Positions 17,119 through 25,669 of a stretch of DNA of 58,431 nucleotides are shown piece after piece. Made by a program: the position numbers and the translations under genes. This stretch comes from CAYUNA01 sp047629355 (GTDB lineage Bacteria; Bacteroidota; Bacteroidia; Chitinophagales; Saprospiraceae). Numbering within the stretch: position 1 is the first letter of the stretch; each line of letters starts with the position of its first letter. The notes beneath the pieces are model-generated. The model worked only from the letters and a program-made list of their open reading frames with translations. It had not been told where the DNA came from and made no database searches. The stretch covers positions 1-58,431 of the forward strand of contig JBLHWU010000004.1 of the NCBI GenBank assembly GCA_047629355.1. Reading direction: 5' to 3'.

Positions 17119-17731
17119 AAAATTTGGGTGTGTTTAGTAAGACTATTTGAGTAGGCAAAAGTCTTTCGTGGTTAATGAGAGTAACTTAGTAAAGTTTTAG
17201 GCATTAAGTAATACCGTTATATCAAACTCATTGACACGAAGAGTATTGCTTACAGGACAAGGTTTAAGTAAAAAACAAATAGTCTAAGATTAACAAATCA
17301 ATTTGGTTGTCTGAATATACAAATGTTTGGTTATGGGGTTTTGTTCATAGTTCGTATTTCTGAGGAACGCGAAATAAATAAATGAGTATAGATTCTAGGG
17401 AAAGCCGTTTTATTCTCAGTTTTTGCTTTGAAAGTGCATTTTTTTTTGATAAAATGAGCATTTTTAAAGTGGGAGATGAGAGCAAAATATCCTCGACTGC
17501 CCGTATGGGGCCAGAATCTATAATTAATTATTTAAGGTCACCTACTTAGATGTATATTTTCATAAAAGTTACACAATAATACGATCAAAAAGCTAAAATG
17601 TAGGTGTTTTTATATTTTTTTTCTAAAAAAAGAAGATAAAATGTTAAAAAAGGAGACAGATAAAGGGAATTCCTATTTAAAAGAAATTCCCTTTATTGTA
17701 AAATAAGCAGATTGTAAAACACTTGTCTCCT
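17119..17731. other. glmS-DUF4270 intergenic region
   Basis: 613 bases without a gene. Contents: upstream region of glmS (17119-17360) with no motif recognised, a MITE-like element (17361-17533) and the nested stem-loop terminator of the DUF4270 gene (17642-17733). Confidence 0.6.
17361..17533. mobile_element. MITE-like element, family A copy 1
   Basis: About 173 bases, homologous to 47653-47811. Shared blocks include GAACGCGAAATAAATAA at the left end, AGTTTTTGCTTT, AATGAGCATTTTTAAAG and GAATCTATA near the right end. The two ends are imperfect inverted repeats of each other (AATAAAT...TATAGATTCT against AGAATCTATAATTAATTATT). There is no coding capacity. It is followed by AAGGTCACCTACTTA, also found at 25257-25271. 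Confidence 0.65.
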
Positions 17732-17733
17732 TT
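17642..17733 (-). terminator. DUF4270 gene terminator with nested stems
   Basis: The outer stem AGGAGACA/TGTCTCCT encloses an inner stem AAAGGGAATT/AATTCCCTTT. On the minus strand it starts at the stop codon and ends in TTTTTT. Confidence 0.65.
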
Positions 17734-19099
17734 ATATTTTCGTATAATTTAAAACCAGTTTCATACGTCCCGTTGTCCGCCCTGGACCTTTTATAACGGT
17801 TCTTGATGCCTTATTTCCTCTATTCAAACCTGTCAAATCACCACCGCTGTTGAAAGGCGTAATCCGCAAGATATTTGTGGCATCACCATCAATCATTCGC
17901 TGAAAATGACCAGAAATATTCATGCGATATACTCGGTCTTCATCAGGACTACCACCAAAAATAGCCAATCCATCCGTCGAACCATATCGACCAATTAAAA
18001 TAATCAAATCTTCTATCAATTCCGTTTCACCATCTTCTGTCACTTCATTAATCATCATCTGTTCTGTAAGCGGATAAAGTTCAAAATCATCTCCAGACAA
18101 AGAATCCGCTTCAAAAATCAATTCTGCCTTATTGACCACAATGCCTTGTAAATCTGCTAAGTTGGCAAATTCCAACTGAATATCTGTCCCTTCTAATGAT
18201 TGGACAAACAACAAGCTATCACCACCTGATTTGCCTTGTTCGACAAAATCTTCGACAATTGAACCGGTAGGGTCATGGTCAAAAGTAGTGAATTTAGTAG
18301 CAAAACTTCCGACGGGAAACGAATAACTTTTCTGTATGGTATCGTGTGAGAAAAACTGCATTCTGGCAACTCTTCCTGAAGCACGTAACTGAACACCAAA
18401 TACGCCATTAGAACCACCAACTGGTTTTAATTCCAAACCAGCAAAAAAGTTTTGGAAGTCATTATTGCTATTAAAATTAATGCTATCCGTATTCGTGAAA
18501 ATTTTCTGCGCCAAAACCATAGGAACAGGAATCCTAATTTGCGGATGCACCGTATCTAAATCCATTGTATTCAAAAGGGCAATTGCCACACTGTCCATAC
18601 TCGGAACAACAGTCACCGTTTCTAACACTCCCATTGTTGATACTTCTTCATCAGAAAAATGATTCGTTCCATCTTCAAATCGAGAGCTTAATTCCGATAG
18701 CTGAATGTCAAATGATTGCCCCAAAGCCTCACCGTAGGTATTGAGTCCATCAAAAGGTAAAATAATGACGGCTGAATCCAAAATTTGTCCATCAAAGTTT
18801 GGCTTAAGTCCTCCATTAATATCAAACTCTACATAAATGGATGATTTATAGCTTCCAAAAATCGGATTATCAATTTGCCCAAGCAAATAATCTGTCAGTT
18901 GAAAATTAATAATCGTATCATAAGTTCGCACTGGCTCCGCATAAACGGTACTTGCCAGAATCTCAATATCTTCGGTTGATTCGATATTAAACTCATCTCC
19001 TCCCAATACGTCTCCCCCAATCAAAGTCGGGTCGTTACAAGACATTAACAATAAAAAACCAAGACACAACGCTCCAAGAGCGAGTTTTAAATTTTGCAT
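17732..19099 (-). CDS. DUF4270 lipoprotein
   Basis: A 455-residue DUF4270 protein, a Bacteroidota-specific outer-surface lipoprotein family of unknown function. Its signal peptide ends at Cys21 in LLLMSC, and the following NDPTLIGGDVLGGDEFNI is characteristic of the family. The rest is beta-rich without transmembrane segments. The C-terminus (MKLVLNYTKI) is intact. It lies 199 bases downstream of the starch-synthase-like gene, with a terminator between them, and upstream of glmS. This order is one I recall seeing repeatedly in Bacteroidota genomes. Confidence 0.9.
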   Translation of the reverse strand: MQNLKLALGALCLGFLLLMSCNDPTLIGGDVLGGDEFNIESTEDIEILASTVYAEPVRTYDTIINFQLTDYLLGQIDNPIFGSYKSSIYVEFDINGGLKPNFDGQILDSAVIILPFDGLNTYGEALGQSFDIQLSELSSRFEDGTNHFSDEEVSTMGVLETVTVVPSMDSVAIALLNTMDLDTVHPQIRIPVPMVLAQKIFTNTDSINFNSNNDFQNFFAGLELKPVGGSNGVFGVQLRASGRVARMQFFSHDTIQKSYSFPVGSFATKFTTFDHDPTGSIVEDFVEQGKSGGDSLLFVQSLEGTDIQLEFANLADLQGIVVNKAELIFEADSLSGDDFELYPLTEQMMINEVTEDGETELIEDLIILIGRYGSTDGLAIFGGSPDEDRVYRMNISGHFQRMIDGDATNILRITPFNSGGDLTGLNRGNKASRTVIKGPGRTTGRMKLVLNYTKI

Positions 19100-19179
19100 G
19101 TTTCTATTTAAAATTATTAATAGAGGATTACTTTTATAAAAAGAAATCCTTCAAAAATTTTCCTTCTAAACGTAAAAAT

Positions 19180-19256
19180 CCCGAAGCAATGAGCCAATTG
19201 AATGTTTAAATTCGTCAATCGTTTGACATTCGCTCAATGCTTCGGGCATTTTTTAT
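19180..19256 (-). terminator. Terminator of the starch-synthase-like gene
   Basis: CCCGAAGCAATGAGC pairs with GCTCAATGCTTCGGG (one mismatch). T-runs lie outside on both strands. It is placed between the stop at 19299 and the DUF4270 start. Confidence 0.65.
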
Positions 19257-19298
19257 TTTTATAAAGTAGCAGTTCTAACCCCAAAGGGCAAAATTTGC

Positions 19299-20138
19299 TT
19301 ATCCTTCAACTTCTTCCTCCTCCTCTTCATCCTCCAACAAAGAATGGTAAAATTCTTTATAAGCAGACAAATAAGATTCTTCATCTTGGTGCGGCAAAGT
19401 TGGCAAATCAAAACCTTCCAACAATTGCTTCACTGGGTCAGTCAATGTCTCGCTACCAATGATAACTGCATCTGAATGCGCCAACGCACCCTTATGCAAA
19501 TTCACTTTATCGCCATCTTGAAAATCCAACAAATCTTCCCGCTCCAAATTATTAATCGAAGCTTTATCGTAAAAATCGTTGGTAAAGTCACCGCCCAACG
19601 CATTCTCATAGACGGAATAAACAATTTTTGAATTTTGGAACAAAGGCTCCGTGCGATATGCCTTTCGGATATACGCAGGAATCAAGCTCGTCATCCAACC
19701 GTGACAATGCACGATGTCTGGTGCCCAACCAAATTTCTTAACCGTTTCAATCACACCTTTACAGAAAAACGTCATTCTGTCGGCATTGTCATCAAAGGGC
19801 TTACCTTCAGCATCTTCAAACACAGATTTGCGCTTGAAAAAATCTTCATTATCCAAAAAGTATACTTGCATCCGCGCACCTGGCAAGGAAGCTACTTTGA
19901 TAATAAGTGGAAAATCATCATCATCCACAATAATATTCATTCCTGATAACCGAACTACTTCGTGCAAACGGTGACGTCGTTCGTTGATAGTGCCAAATCG
20001 AGGCATCAATACACGGATTTCCATCCCTTTTTGCTGTACGTATTCTGGTAGTTTTCGAGCAATCGCGGAAATTTCGGAGAGTGCCGTGTATGGTTGCATT
20101 TCTTGCGTTACTATCAGAACCTTCTTCTTTCCATTCAT
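19299..20138 (-). CDS. Half-length starch/glycogen synthase-like protein (GT5 N-domain only)
   Basis: 279 residues covering only the N-terminal Rossmann half of glycogen synthase (MNGKKKVLIVTQEMQPYT, VLMPRFGTINERRH, APDIVHCHGWMTSLIPAYIRKAY). The C-terminal GT-B half with the donor-site EX7E motif is absent. The KxGGL motif that binds ADP-glucose in true synthases is not seen; the corresponding region reads TALSEISAIARKLPEYV. It ends in a strongly acidic tail (LLEDEEEEEEVEG). Such short forms occur next to panC across Bacteroidota. Catalytic glucan synthesis is therefore doubtful, and its role is unknown. It is divergent from panC. Confidence 0.8.
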   Translation of the reverse strand: MNGKKKVLIVTQEMQPYTALSEISAIARKLPEYVQQKGMEIRVLMPRFGTINERRHRLHEVVRLSGMNIIVDDDDFPLIIKVASLPGARMQVYFLDNEDFFKRKSVFEDAEGKPFDDNADRMTFFCKGVIETVKKFGWAPDIVHCHGWMTSLIPAYIRKAYRTEPLFQNSKIVYSVYENALGGDFTNDFYDKASINNLEREDLLDFQDGDKVNLHKGALAHSDAVIIGSETLTDPVKQLLEGFDLPTLPHQDEESYLSAYKEFYHSLLEDEEEEEEVEG

Positions 20139-20578
20139 AGAACTTGCGGTATTAATTATAAGATATAGTATGTTTTCAGAGCTGTTAGACTACCTTCTTA
20201 TCAGAAGTCAAGCTACTATACTGTCAGAAATCACTTTGCTTCAGTGACAAAATTCAGTCTACTTCGTCTGAATTTTGATAGCAAAGCGTTCTGGTTGCTG
20301 ACCTCTTTTGTTTTTCGGTGTGCAAAGATACTAAAAAAAAATGGTGAATTTTACAAAAAACAGCAAGGTATTTTCGCAAAAAAGTTCGTAAAAACGCCAT
20401 TTTTGTTAATTTTAGCCCCACATCTTCCAATGCTTTATATCAGAATAATGTTCTGCTTCATGCAGTTTTTTTGAGTATTATCAAAATTAATTTCGGAAAT
20501 GTATGATTTTGATTATACTTTTATGTTACTGAAAAATCAGCTATTCAATTGATTTTCAGCTAAAACGATATACAAAGA
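20139..20578. other. Divergent starch-synthase/panC intergenic region
   Basis: 440 bases without a gene. It holds family-D repeat sequence (about 20195-20295: TCAGAAGTCAAGCTACTATA, CTGTCAGAAATCA and a TTCAGTCTACTTCGTCTGAA hairpin). The rest is AT-rich, and no clear promoter match was found. Confidence 0.5.
20195..20295. repeat. Family D repeat upstream of the starch-synthase-like gene
   Basis: TCAGAAGTCAAGCTACTATA followed by CTGTCAGAAATCA closely matches 47165-47197. Internal hairpin: AAAATTCAG-(tctacttcgt)-CTGAATTTT. Confidence 0.55.
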
Positions 20579-21442
20579 ATGCTACTTTATAAAAATGTCA
20601 AAGACCTTCAAGCTCATTTGGGGGAGTTGCGAAAAGAGGAGAAATCTATCGGTTTCATACCCACAATGGGCGCGCTACACGAAGGACATCTTTCTTTAAT
20701 AAAACGGGCAATCGAAATTAACGATGCGGTCGTTTGCTGCATTTTTGTCAATCCAACGCAGTTTAATGAAGCGTCAGACTTGGACAAATATCCACGTACT
20801 CCAGGTAAAGACGTTGATTTATTGGCTGGGGTTGGTTGTGATGTAATTTTCATGCCGCCTGTGGAGGAGGTTTATCCCAAAGGAAAAAATCATGAGGTCT
20901 CTTTCGATTTTGAAGGTTTGGATATGCCGATGGAAGGTGCGAATCGCCCGGGGCATTTTGCGGGTGTGGCGCAGGTGATATATCGCCTACTTGAGATTGT
21001 GCAGCCTGACCATATATACATGGGGCAAAAGGATTTTCAGCAATATTCCATTGTTCGGAGGATGTTGGTCTTGATTAATTCGAAGACGCAAGTTGTAATG
21101 TGTGAAATTATACGCGAGGCAGATGGCTTGGCAAAAAGCAGCAGAAATGTGCGTTTGACACCTGAACATCGAGCGATTGCCCCTAAAATTCAAGAAATTT
21201 TATTGGACGCTAGAAGTAAGATTCATTCTCACTTTCCGCGCGATATCGAAAAGGATGCGATGACACAACTCAAGGCTATCGACGGCTTCGAACCTGAATA
21301 TTTTACCATCGCTCACGGTCGAACATTGCAGCCGTTTGATGTGTTTGAAGATGTTGACTTTGCAGTGGTGTGTACGGCGGTTTGGGCTGGGGAGGTTCGG
21401 TTGATTGATAATGTGGTTTTGAAGAGGGGGAAGTTTGAGTAG
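20579..21442 (+). CDS. panC: Pantoate-beta-alanine ligase
   Basis: It joins pantoate and beta-alanine with ATP to make pantothenate, the coenzyme A precursor. At 287 residues it has the normal length. The HIGH-superfamily ATP motif PTMGALHEGHLSLI is at the N-terminus, and VNPTQF, GANRPGHFAGV, MGQKDFQQ and KSSRNVRL are all intact. The start ATG gives the usual N-terminus. It is followed, after a small frameshifted reading frame, by nadE, so two cofactor-synthesis genes lie together. It is divergent from the starch-synthase-like gene. Confidence 0.97.
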   Translation: MLLYKNVKDLQAHLGELRKEEKSIGFIPTMGALHEGHLSLIKRAIEINDAVVCCIFVNPTQFNEASDLDKYPRTPGKDVDLLAGVGCDVIFMPPVEEVYPKGKNHEVSFDFEGLDMPMEGANRPGHFAGVAQVIYRLLEIVQPDHIYMGQKDFQQYSIVRRMLVLINSKTQVVMCEIIREADGLAKSSRNVRLTPEHRAIAPKIQEILLDARSKIHSHFPRDIEKDAMTQLKAIDGFEPEYFTIAHGRTLQPFDVFEDVDFAVVCTAVWAGEVRLIDNVVLKRGKFE

Positions 21443-21482
21443 GTACTTCTTTCTTTCTTTTTAAAAATGTTAAAATGTTAAA

Positions 21483-21765
21483 ATGGAATTACGTAATTTT
21501 TTTAATAATATTTCTAAAGAAGAAATAGAGAGAATCAATCAAGAACAAATTCGAGAAAATGAAGGAATGTTCAAAGATTTTCAAGAAGCATTTAAAAAAG
21601 ATTGTTGTGTCAGGAGAGGTTATAGAAAAAATACTTGCTGAAAGTAAAGAAACAAAAATTCCAATTAGAAAAACTTTTGAAAAATATTATCCAGAAGCAA
21701 AAATCATAACTGAAATACGAGCTGGCAAAGGTATTCCAAAAATAAGAGAAAAAAATAGAGCATAA
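21483..21765 (+). pseudogene. Small hypothetical gene, apparently frameshifted
   Basis: An ATG at 21483 starts a charged helical peptide (MELRNFFNNISKEEIERI...QEAFKK) that stops at about 21640. From the AAAAAA run near 21595, the +1 frame continues sensibly as IVVSGEVIEKILAESKETK...PEAKIITEIRAGKGIPKI to the stop at 21765. Together they would make a protein of about 94 residues. It resembles no family I can name. The frame change at an A6 run may be a sequencing error. It is spaced between panC and nadE on the same strand. Confidence 0.4.
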
Positions 21766-21770
21766 TGTGT

Positions 21771-21790
21771 AGGATTGAAAATCCAAATCA
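21771..21790. repeat. Family E-like GGATTGAAAATCC repeat
   Basis: AGGATTGAAAATCCAAATCA shares the GGATTGAAAATCC core with the copies at 171 and 12302. It follows a stop codon directly, as they do. Confidence 0.4.
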
Positions 21791-21814
21791 CATGATATAA
21801 AAATATAAAAACTC

Positions 21815-23452
21815 ATGAAAATAGCCCTAGCGCAACTCAACTTCATCATCGGCGACTTTACTGGCAATCTCGGAAAAATGCTCACTGCCGTAGCAGAAGC
21901 CAAAGTCCAAAAAGCGGACATCATTTGCTTCAGCGAACTAACGACCTGTGGCTATCCACCCCGCGATTTTTTAGAATTTGATGACTTCATCAAAAAGGCG
22001 GAAGATACCGTGAAAAAATTAGCGAAAGTAGCAAAAGGCATCGCGATAGTCGTTGGTTCACCGAGCAAAAATCCAGTGATTGAAGGAAAGGATTTGTACA
22101 ATTCTGCTTACTTTTTGGCGGATGGAAAAATCCAGCAAGTGCAGCACAAAACGTTGTTGCCGACTTATGATGTATTTGATGAATACCGTTATTTTGAACC
22201 AGCAAATGAGCATCAAATTGTCGAATATAAAGGCAAACGAATCGCTTTGACTGTTTGTGAAGACATCTGGAATGTGGGCAATGAAAACCCAATGTACACC
22301 GTCTGTCCAATGGATGAAATTATGCCACAAAAGCCTGATTTTATTTTGAACTTATCGGCGTCGCCCTTCCATTTTGAATCTGCCGAAACGCGGATTAAGG
22401 TCGTCAAAGCGAATATTAAAAAATACAAAATTCCAATGTTTTACGTCAACCACGCGGGGGCGCAGACGGAGTTGATTTTTGATGGCGGTTCTTTGGTGGT
22501 CTCGCCGAATGGAAAGGTGTTTGATGAAATGCCTTATTTTGAAGAATGTTTGCGTGTTTATGATTTGAAAGAAGTATTGAAAGGTGAGCAAAACAAGCCA
22601 CAACCTAAAGATAAAATGACGCTCATCCACGACGGACTCGTGACTGGCGTGAAAAATTATTTCCAAAAATTAGGCTTCAAAAAAGCTATTTTGGGGTTGT
22701 CTGGTGGTATTGATTCGGCAGTGACGGCGGTGATTGCAGCACGAGCATTGGGCTCAGATAACGTGCGAGTCGTCTTGATGCCTTCGCAATATTCCTCTGA
22801 CCACTCGATTAATGATGCACGGGTCTTGGCACAAAACCTGGGCATTCAATACGATATTGTTCCGATAGAAAGCATTTATCAATCCTACGAAAATCAGTTT
22901 CAATCGCATTTTTTAGGTTACGATGCCAATGTTACGGAAGAGAATATGCAGGCACGGATTCGTGGAATGATACTGATGGGTTTTTCCAATAAATTTGGTA
23001 ACATCGTTTTGAATACCTCTAATAAGAGTGAGGCAGCAGTAGGCTATGGCACGTTATATGGCGATATGTGCGGCGGTCTAGCGGTCATCGGAGATGTGTA
23101 TAAAACAGAGATTTTTGAACTGGCACGCTACATGAATAAAGACGGCGAAGTGATTCCAGAAAATACGATTACCAAGCCACCATCAGCAGAGTTGCGACCG
23201 AATCAGAAGGATTCAGATAGCTTACCAGATTATGATATTTTGGATGAAGTCTTGTTTCAATATATTGAAAATCGAAAGGGACCGAAGGAATTAATCAAGT
23301 TGGGTTTTGATGACAAGCTGGTCAAAAGAATTTTGCGTTTAGTCAATATCAATGAATTCAAACGTTACCAAACTGCGCCAGTGCTTCGGGTATCGCGCAA
23401 GGCATTTGGGATGGGACGACGGATGCCGATTGTGGGGAAATATTTATCGTAG
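21815..23452 (+). CDS. nadE: Glutamine-dependent NAD+ synthase
   Basis: The last step of NAD synthesis: nicotinate adenine dinucleotide is amidated with ammonia released from glutamine in the same protein. It has 545 residues. The N-terminal nitrilase-type glutaminase has the Glu41-Lys112-Cys148 triad (CFSELTTCGYPPRDF, HKTLLPTYDVFDEYRYF, TVCEDIWN). The C-terminal ammonia-dependent synthetase carries the PP-loop LGLSGGIDSAVT and GTLYGDMCGGLAVIGDVYKT. The start gives the canonical MKIALAQLN. It is downstream of panC on the same strand. Confidence 0.97.
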   Translation: MKIALAQLNFIIGDFTGNLGKMLTAVAEAKVQKADIICFSELTTCGYPPRDFLEFDDFIKKAEDTVKKLAKVAKGIAIVVGSPSKNPVIEGKDLYNSAYFLADGKIQQVQHKTLLPTYDVFDEYRYFEPANEHQIVEYKGKRIALTVCEDIWNVGNENPMYTVCPMDEIMPQKPDFILNLSASPFHFESAETRIKVVKANIKKYKIPMFYVNHAGAQTELIFDGGSLVVSPNGKVFDEMPYFEECLRVYDLKEVLKGEQNKPQPKDKMTLIHDGLVTGVKNYFQKLGFKKAILGLSGGIDSAVTAVIAARALGSDNVRVVLMPSQYSSDHSINDARVLAQNLGIQYDIVPIESIYQSYENQFQSHFLGYDANVTEENMQARIRGMILMGFSNKFGNIVLNTSNKSEAAVGYGTLYGDMCGGLAVIGDVYKTEIFELARYMNKDGEVIPENTITKPPSAELRPNQKDSDSLPDYDILDEVLFQYIENRKGPKELIKLGFDDKLVKRILRLVNINEFKRYQTAPVLRVSRKAFGMGRRMPIVGKYLS

Positions 23453-23559
23453 AAAAGGAATCATTCCGAATCTTATGTTTAGCGCTTATTAATAAATGAT
23501 TGGTGCATTTCGCGGCATAAAATCTAGTTTTCATATAAAATCCAAGCTGCCACGACGAG

Positions 23560-23614
23560 ACTCAAAAGGGGGGAAGCATTTTTTTAAAAATTGCTTCCCC
23601 CTTCTGAGTCCCTG
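23560..23614. repeat. Hairpin repeat after nadE
   Basis: GACTCAAAAGGGGGGAAGCA pairs with TGCTTCCCCCTTCTGAGTC around an A/T loop, followed by CCCTGAG. The layout resembles family F (34-77, 25347-25390). As it lies between convergent nadE and the lipoprotein gene, it may terminate both. Confidence 0.55.
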
Positions 23615-23671
23615 AGAAATACAGCAGAATTTCGATAGAACTTCACTTTAATTGTTCCGTATTTCGATAAT

Positions 23672-24052
23672 TTATTCCACTGCTTCACTCAACATCGCCA
23701 CCACTTTCGGACAAGATTTTTGAAAAGCAGCATTGGCTTTTTTCTCGTCCTCACCTTCGATTGAGCCATATTTTGCTTCTAATTGTTCAACGCATTTATC
23801 GCCAACTGCACTCATTTTTTCCACATCCGCGAGAAGGGCTTGAATTTCGTCCGTCTTTCCTTCGGCACTCAATACAGCGATTTTTTGCTGGACGTCCATC
23901 AGTGGCGTCATGCATTTACACAAAGCATTTGCCATGCCCTCGTAGTCTGTACTTTTTTGAATACTGTTATTGTCAGTATTTGCTTCGTTGTTACAGCTAA
24001 ATGCGAATAGAATTCCACAAAGTAATAAGCTGATTGAAAGTATTTTTTTCAT
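23672..24052 (-). CDS. Small cysteine-containing lipoprotein
   Basis: 126 residues with a signal peptide ending at Cys20 (ILFAFSC), so probably a membrane-anchored periplasmic or outer-membrane lipoprotein. The mature part is helical and has four further cysteines (ALCKC, GDKC, QKSC), which could form two disulfides. No domain is recognised. It is convergent with nadE and divergent from the barrel protein gene. Confidence 0.75.
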   Translation of the reverse strand: MKKILSISLLLCGILFAFSCNNEANTDNNSIQKSTDYEGMANALCKCMTPLMDVQQKIAVLSAEGKTDEIQALLADVEKMSAVGDKCVEQLEAKYGSIEGEDEKKANAAFQKSCPKVVAMLSEAVE

Positions 24053-24211
24053 TGAAAATAGATGTTTGATTTATTTTTATAAAGGCTAAAACTACTAAAA
24101 TCGTGCTAAAATATTTACTGCTTATTTTTAATTTAAAATAATCAGCAAACCTTTTTCTAGGAAACCACCACTTTCTATTATGAAAATTGATTTACTTTGC
24201 GGCTCAAAAGA

Positions 24212-24238
24212 TAAGCGTTGCTTTCAAAAGCAACGCTT
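24212..24238 (+). repeat. Perfect hairpin in the leader of the barrel gene
   Basis: AAGCGTTGCTTT-CA-AAAGCAACGCTT forms a 12-bp stem, followed by a T-rich stretch. It lies 44 bases before the chosen ATG, so it could be an attenuator or a terminator for upstream transcription. Confidence 0.55.
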
Positions 24239-24281
24239 ACTTTATATTTTTAATCAAAAAAAATCACTTAAAATATCGAAA

Positions 24282-25163
24282 ATGAATCATCTACAACTTT
24301 TTTTATTGCTATCACTAATGGCATTTTTTCAGACTGCTGAGGCGCAGGATATTGCTTATGGCTTCAAAGCAGGATTAAACTTTAACCGAATTATCGGGGA
24401 TTCTGAAACAGACGGTACAACAGAATACGAAACTTTTGATGGTAAGACAGGTTTCCACGTAGGTGCTACGTTTAGTTGGAAAGCTACGGATTTGATGGGC
24501 GTACGTGGCGAATTTTTGTTTTCTCAAAAAGGATATAAACGCCGTTATAACGGTCCTTCTTATTACGACATCTCAACCGATAATGGTACGCGTGTAAGTT
24601 TAGAAAATGGCAATCGAAATATTTTCATTAGTAACGCCAATTCTTATATTGACATTCCAGTAATGGGTTATGTAAAAGTTACGAAATGGCTGGAATTACA
24701 TGTAGGGGCAAACGTTGGCATAATGCTTTCTTCAACGGCAGTTGGTGATTTCATTTATACGGGACAGACACCAAATGGTTCGGATGTGACCATTGAATAC
24801 GACTTGGACTATAGCTACGGCTCGGATGATGTTGGAGAGGTGGATGTTTCTGCCGAACCGGTCACGATTGCGATTGATAATGGTACGTTTACTTTACCCA
24901 ATTCTGCGGGTGCGTATTACGAATATGAATCTGACGAAGGTCGATACTATAATTTAATTGACCTCGGCTTAGTTGGTGGTATGTCTTTTTATTTAAACAA
25001 AGGTTTGTACGTCGCTCTTCGGGCAAATTATGGCTTGACCGATATTACTAACGACGATGCAGATTATTCTTTTTTGTCAAAAGATGCCAACGGAGATGTA
25101 ATTAAAAGGAATGAAAAAGATAGAAATTTTTCGGTCCAGGCGTCAGTTGGATTTAGTTTTTAG
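24282..25163 (+). CDS. Outer-membrane beta-barrel protein, PorT-like
   Basis: About 293 residues from ATG 24282, which gives a clean signal peptide (MNHLQLFLLLSLMAFFQTAEAQ). An in-frame ATG at 24180 would place 34 unrelated residues and the leader hairpin inside the protein, so it was rejected. The mature sequence alternates polar and hydrophobic residues, with GFKAGLNFNRI, FHVGATFSW, DIPVMGYVKV and GGMSFYLNKGLYVALRANYGLTDI. The chain ends in Phe (ASVGFSF), the usual C-terminal beta-signal. The family is the small porin-like barrels of Bacteroidota; the substrate is unknown. Confidence 0.8.
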   Translation: MNHLQLFLLLSLMAFFQTAEAQDIAYGFKAGLNFNRIIGDSETDGTTEYETFDGKTGFHVGATFSWKATDLMGVRGEFLFSQKGYKRRYNGPSYYDISTDNGTRVSLENGNRNIFISNANSYIDIPVMGYVKVTKWLELHVGANVGIMLSSTAVGDFIYTGQTPNGSDVTIEYDLDYSYGSDDVGEVDVSAEPVTIAIDNGTFTLPNSAGAYYEYESDEGRYYNLIDLGLVGGMSFYLNKGLYVALRANYGLTDITNDDADYSFLSKDANGDVIKRNEKDRNFSVQASVGFSF

Positions 25164-25669
25164 AACAATCAGGTGAACGCCTAGTCCCTGAAGGGGAGCT
25201 TGCCTATCCAAGGTGAATTAAATATTCTCGGATTCATCGTTTTGTTTTGATATTTAAGGTCACCTACTTAAGAAGTGATAAAATTGCAAATTTTATCGCT
25301 CTAATAAAATACATTGCGCGCTACTTGCGGTAGCGCGGGTTGGGTTTTGAGGAATAAAAGTGGTTTGTAAAAACCACTTTTATTCCTCAAACTCCCTTTT
25401 ATATTATTATTATTAATGTAGGTTGGTTAGCCTACTTAGAGATTTTGGCGTTAAGAAATTATCACTAAAATAGCTAAGGAAAACCATATTTGAGCCCGAC
25501 GTTAGAAGAGAGAGTTTGGTTTTGATTGTTATTTCGATTATAATTTTAGCCAAAATATCGCAAGTCTTGACTTTTTTGCTTCTTTTTCGTCAAGGAAAAA
25601 AGAAGGTTAGAATAGAATCAATCAACCCTGCTTTTAGAGGCTGGAGGTTCTTACATTTCAATACGATAC
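25164..25669. other. Repeat-filled intergenic region before tgt
   Basis: 506 bases without a gene. From left to right: AAGGTCACCTACTTA (25257-25271, also after the element at 17361), a 12-bp hairpin at 25275-25301, a GCGCTAC/GTAGCGC hairpin and a 20-bp-arm hairpin (25347-25390), then an inverted repeat GCTTCTTTTT/AAAAAAGAAG near 25577-25604. Confidence 0.55.
25347..25390. repeat. Perfect 20-bp-arm hairpin (family F)
   Basis: The arms TTGAGGAATAAAAGTGGTTT and its complement are perfect, with loop GTAA. It is preceded by GCGCGGGTTGGG and followed by ACTCCCTTTT, the same framing as the hairpin at 34-77. Confidence 0.7.

Noticed and set aside
17119..17360. Possible glmS ribozyme or riboswitch upstream of glmS
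   Set aside because: No conserved ribozyme core was recognised, and the ribozyme is mainly known from Gram-positive bacteria.
24180..24281. N-terminal extension of the beta-barrel protein from ATG 24180
   Set aside because: It would place a hairpin and a charged peptide ahead of a clear signal peptide starting at 24282.
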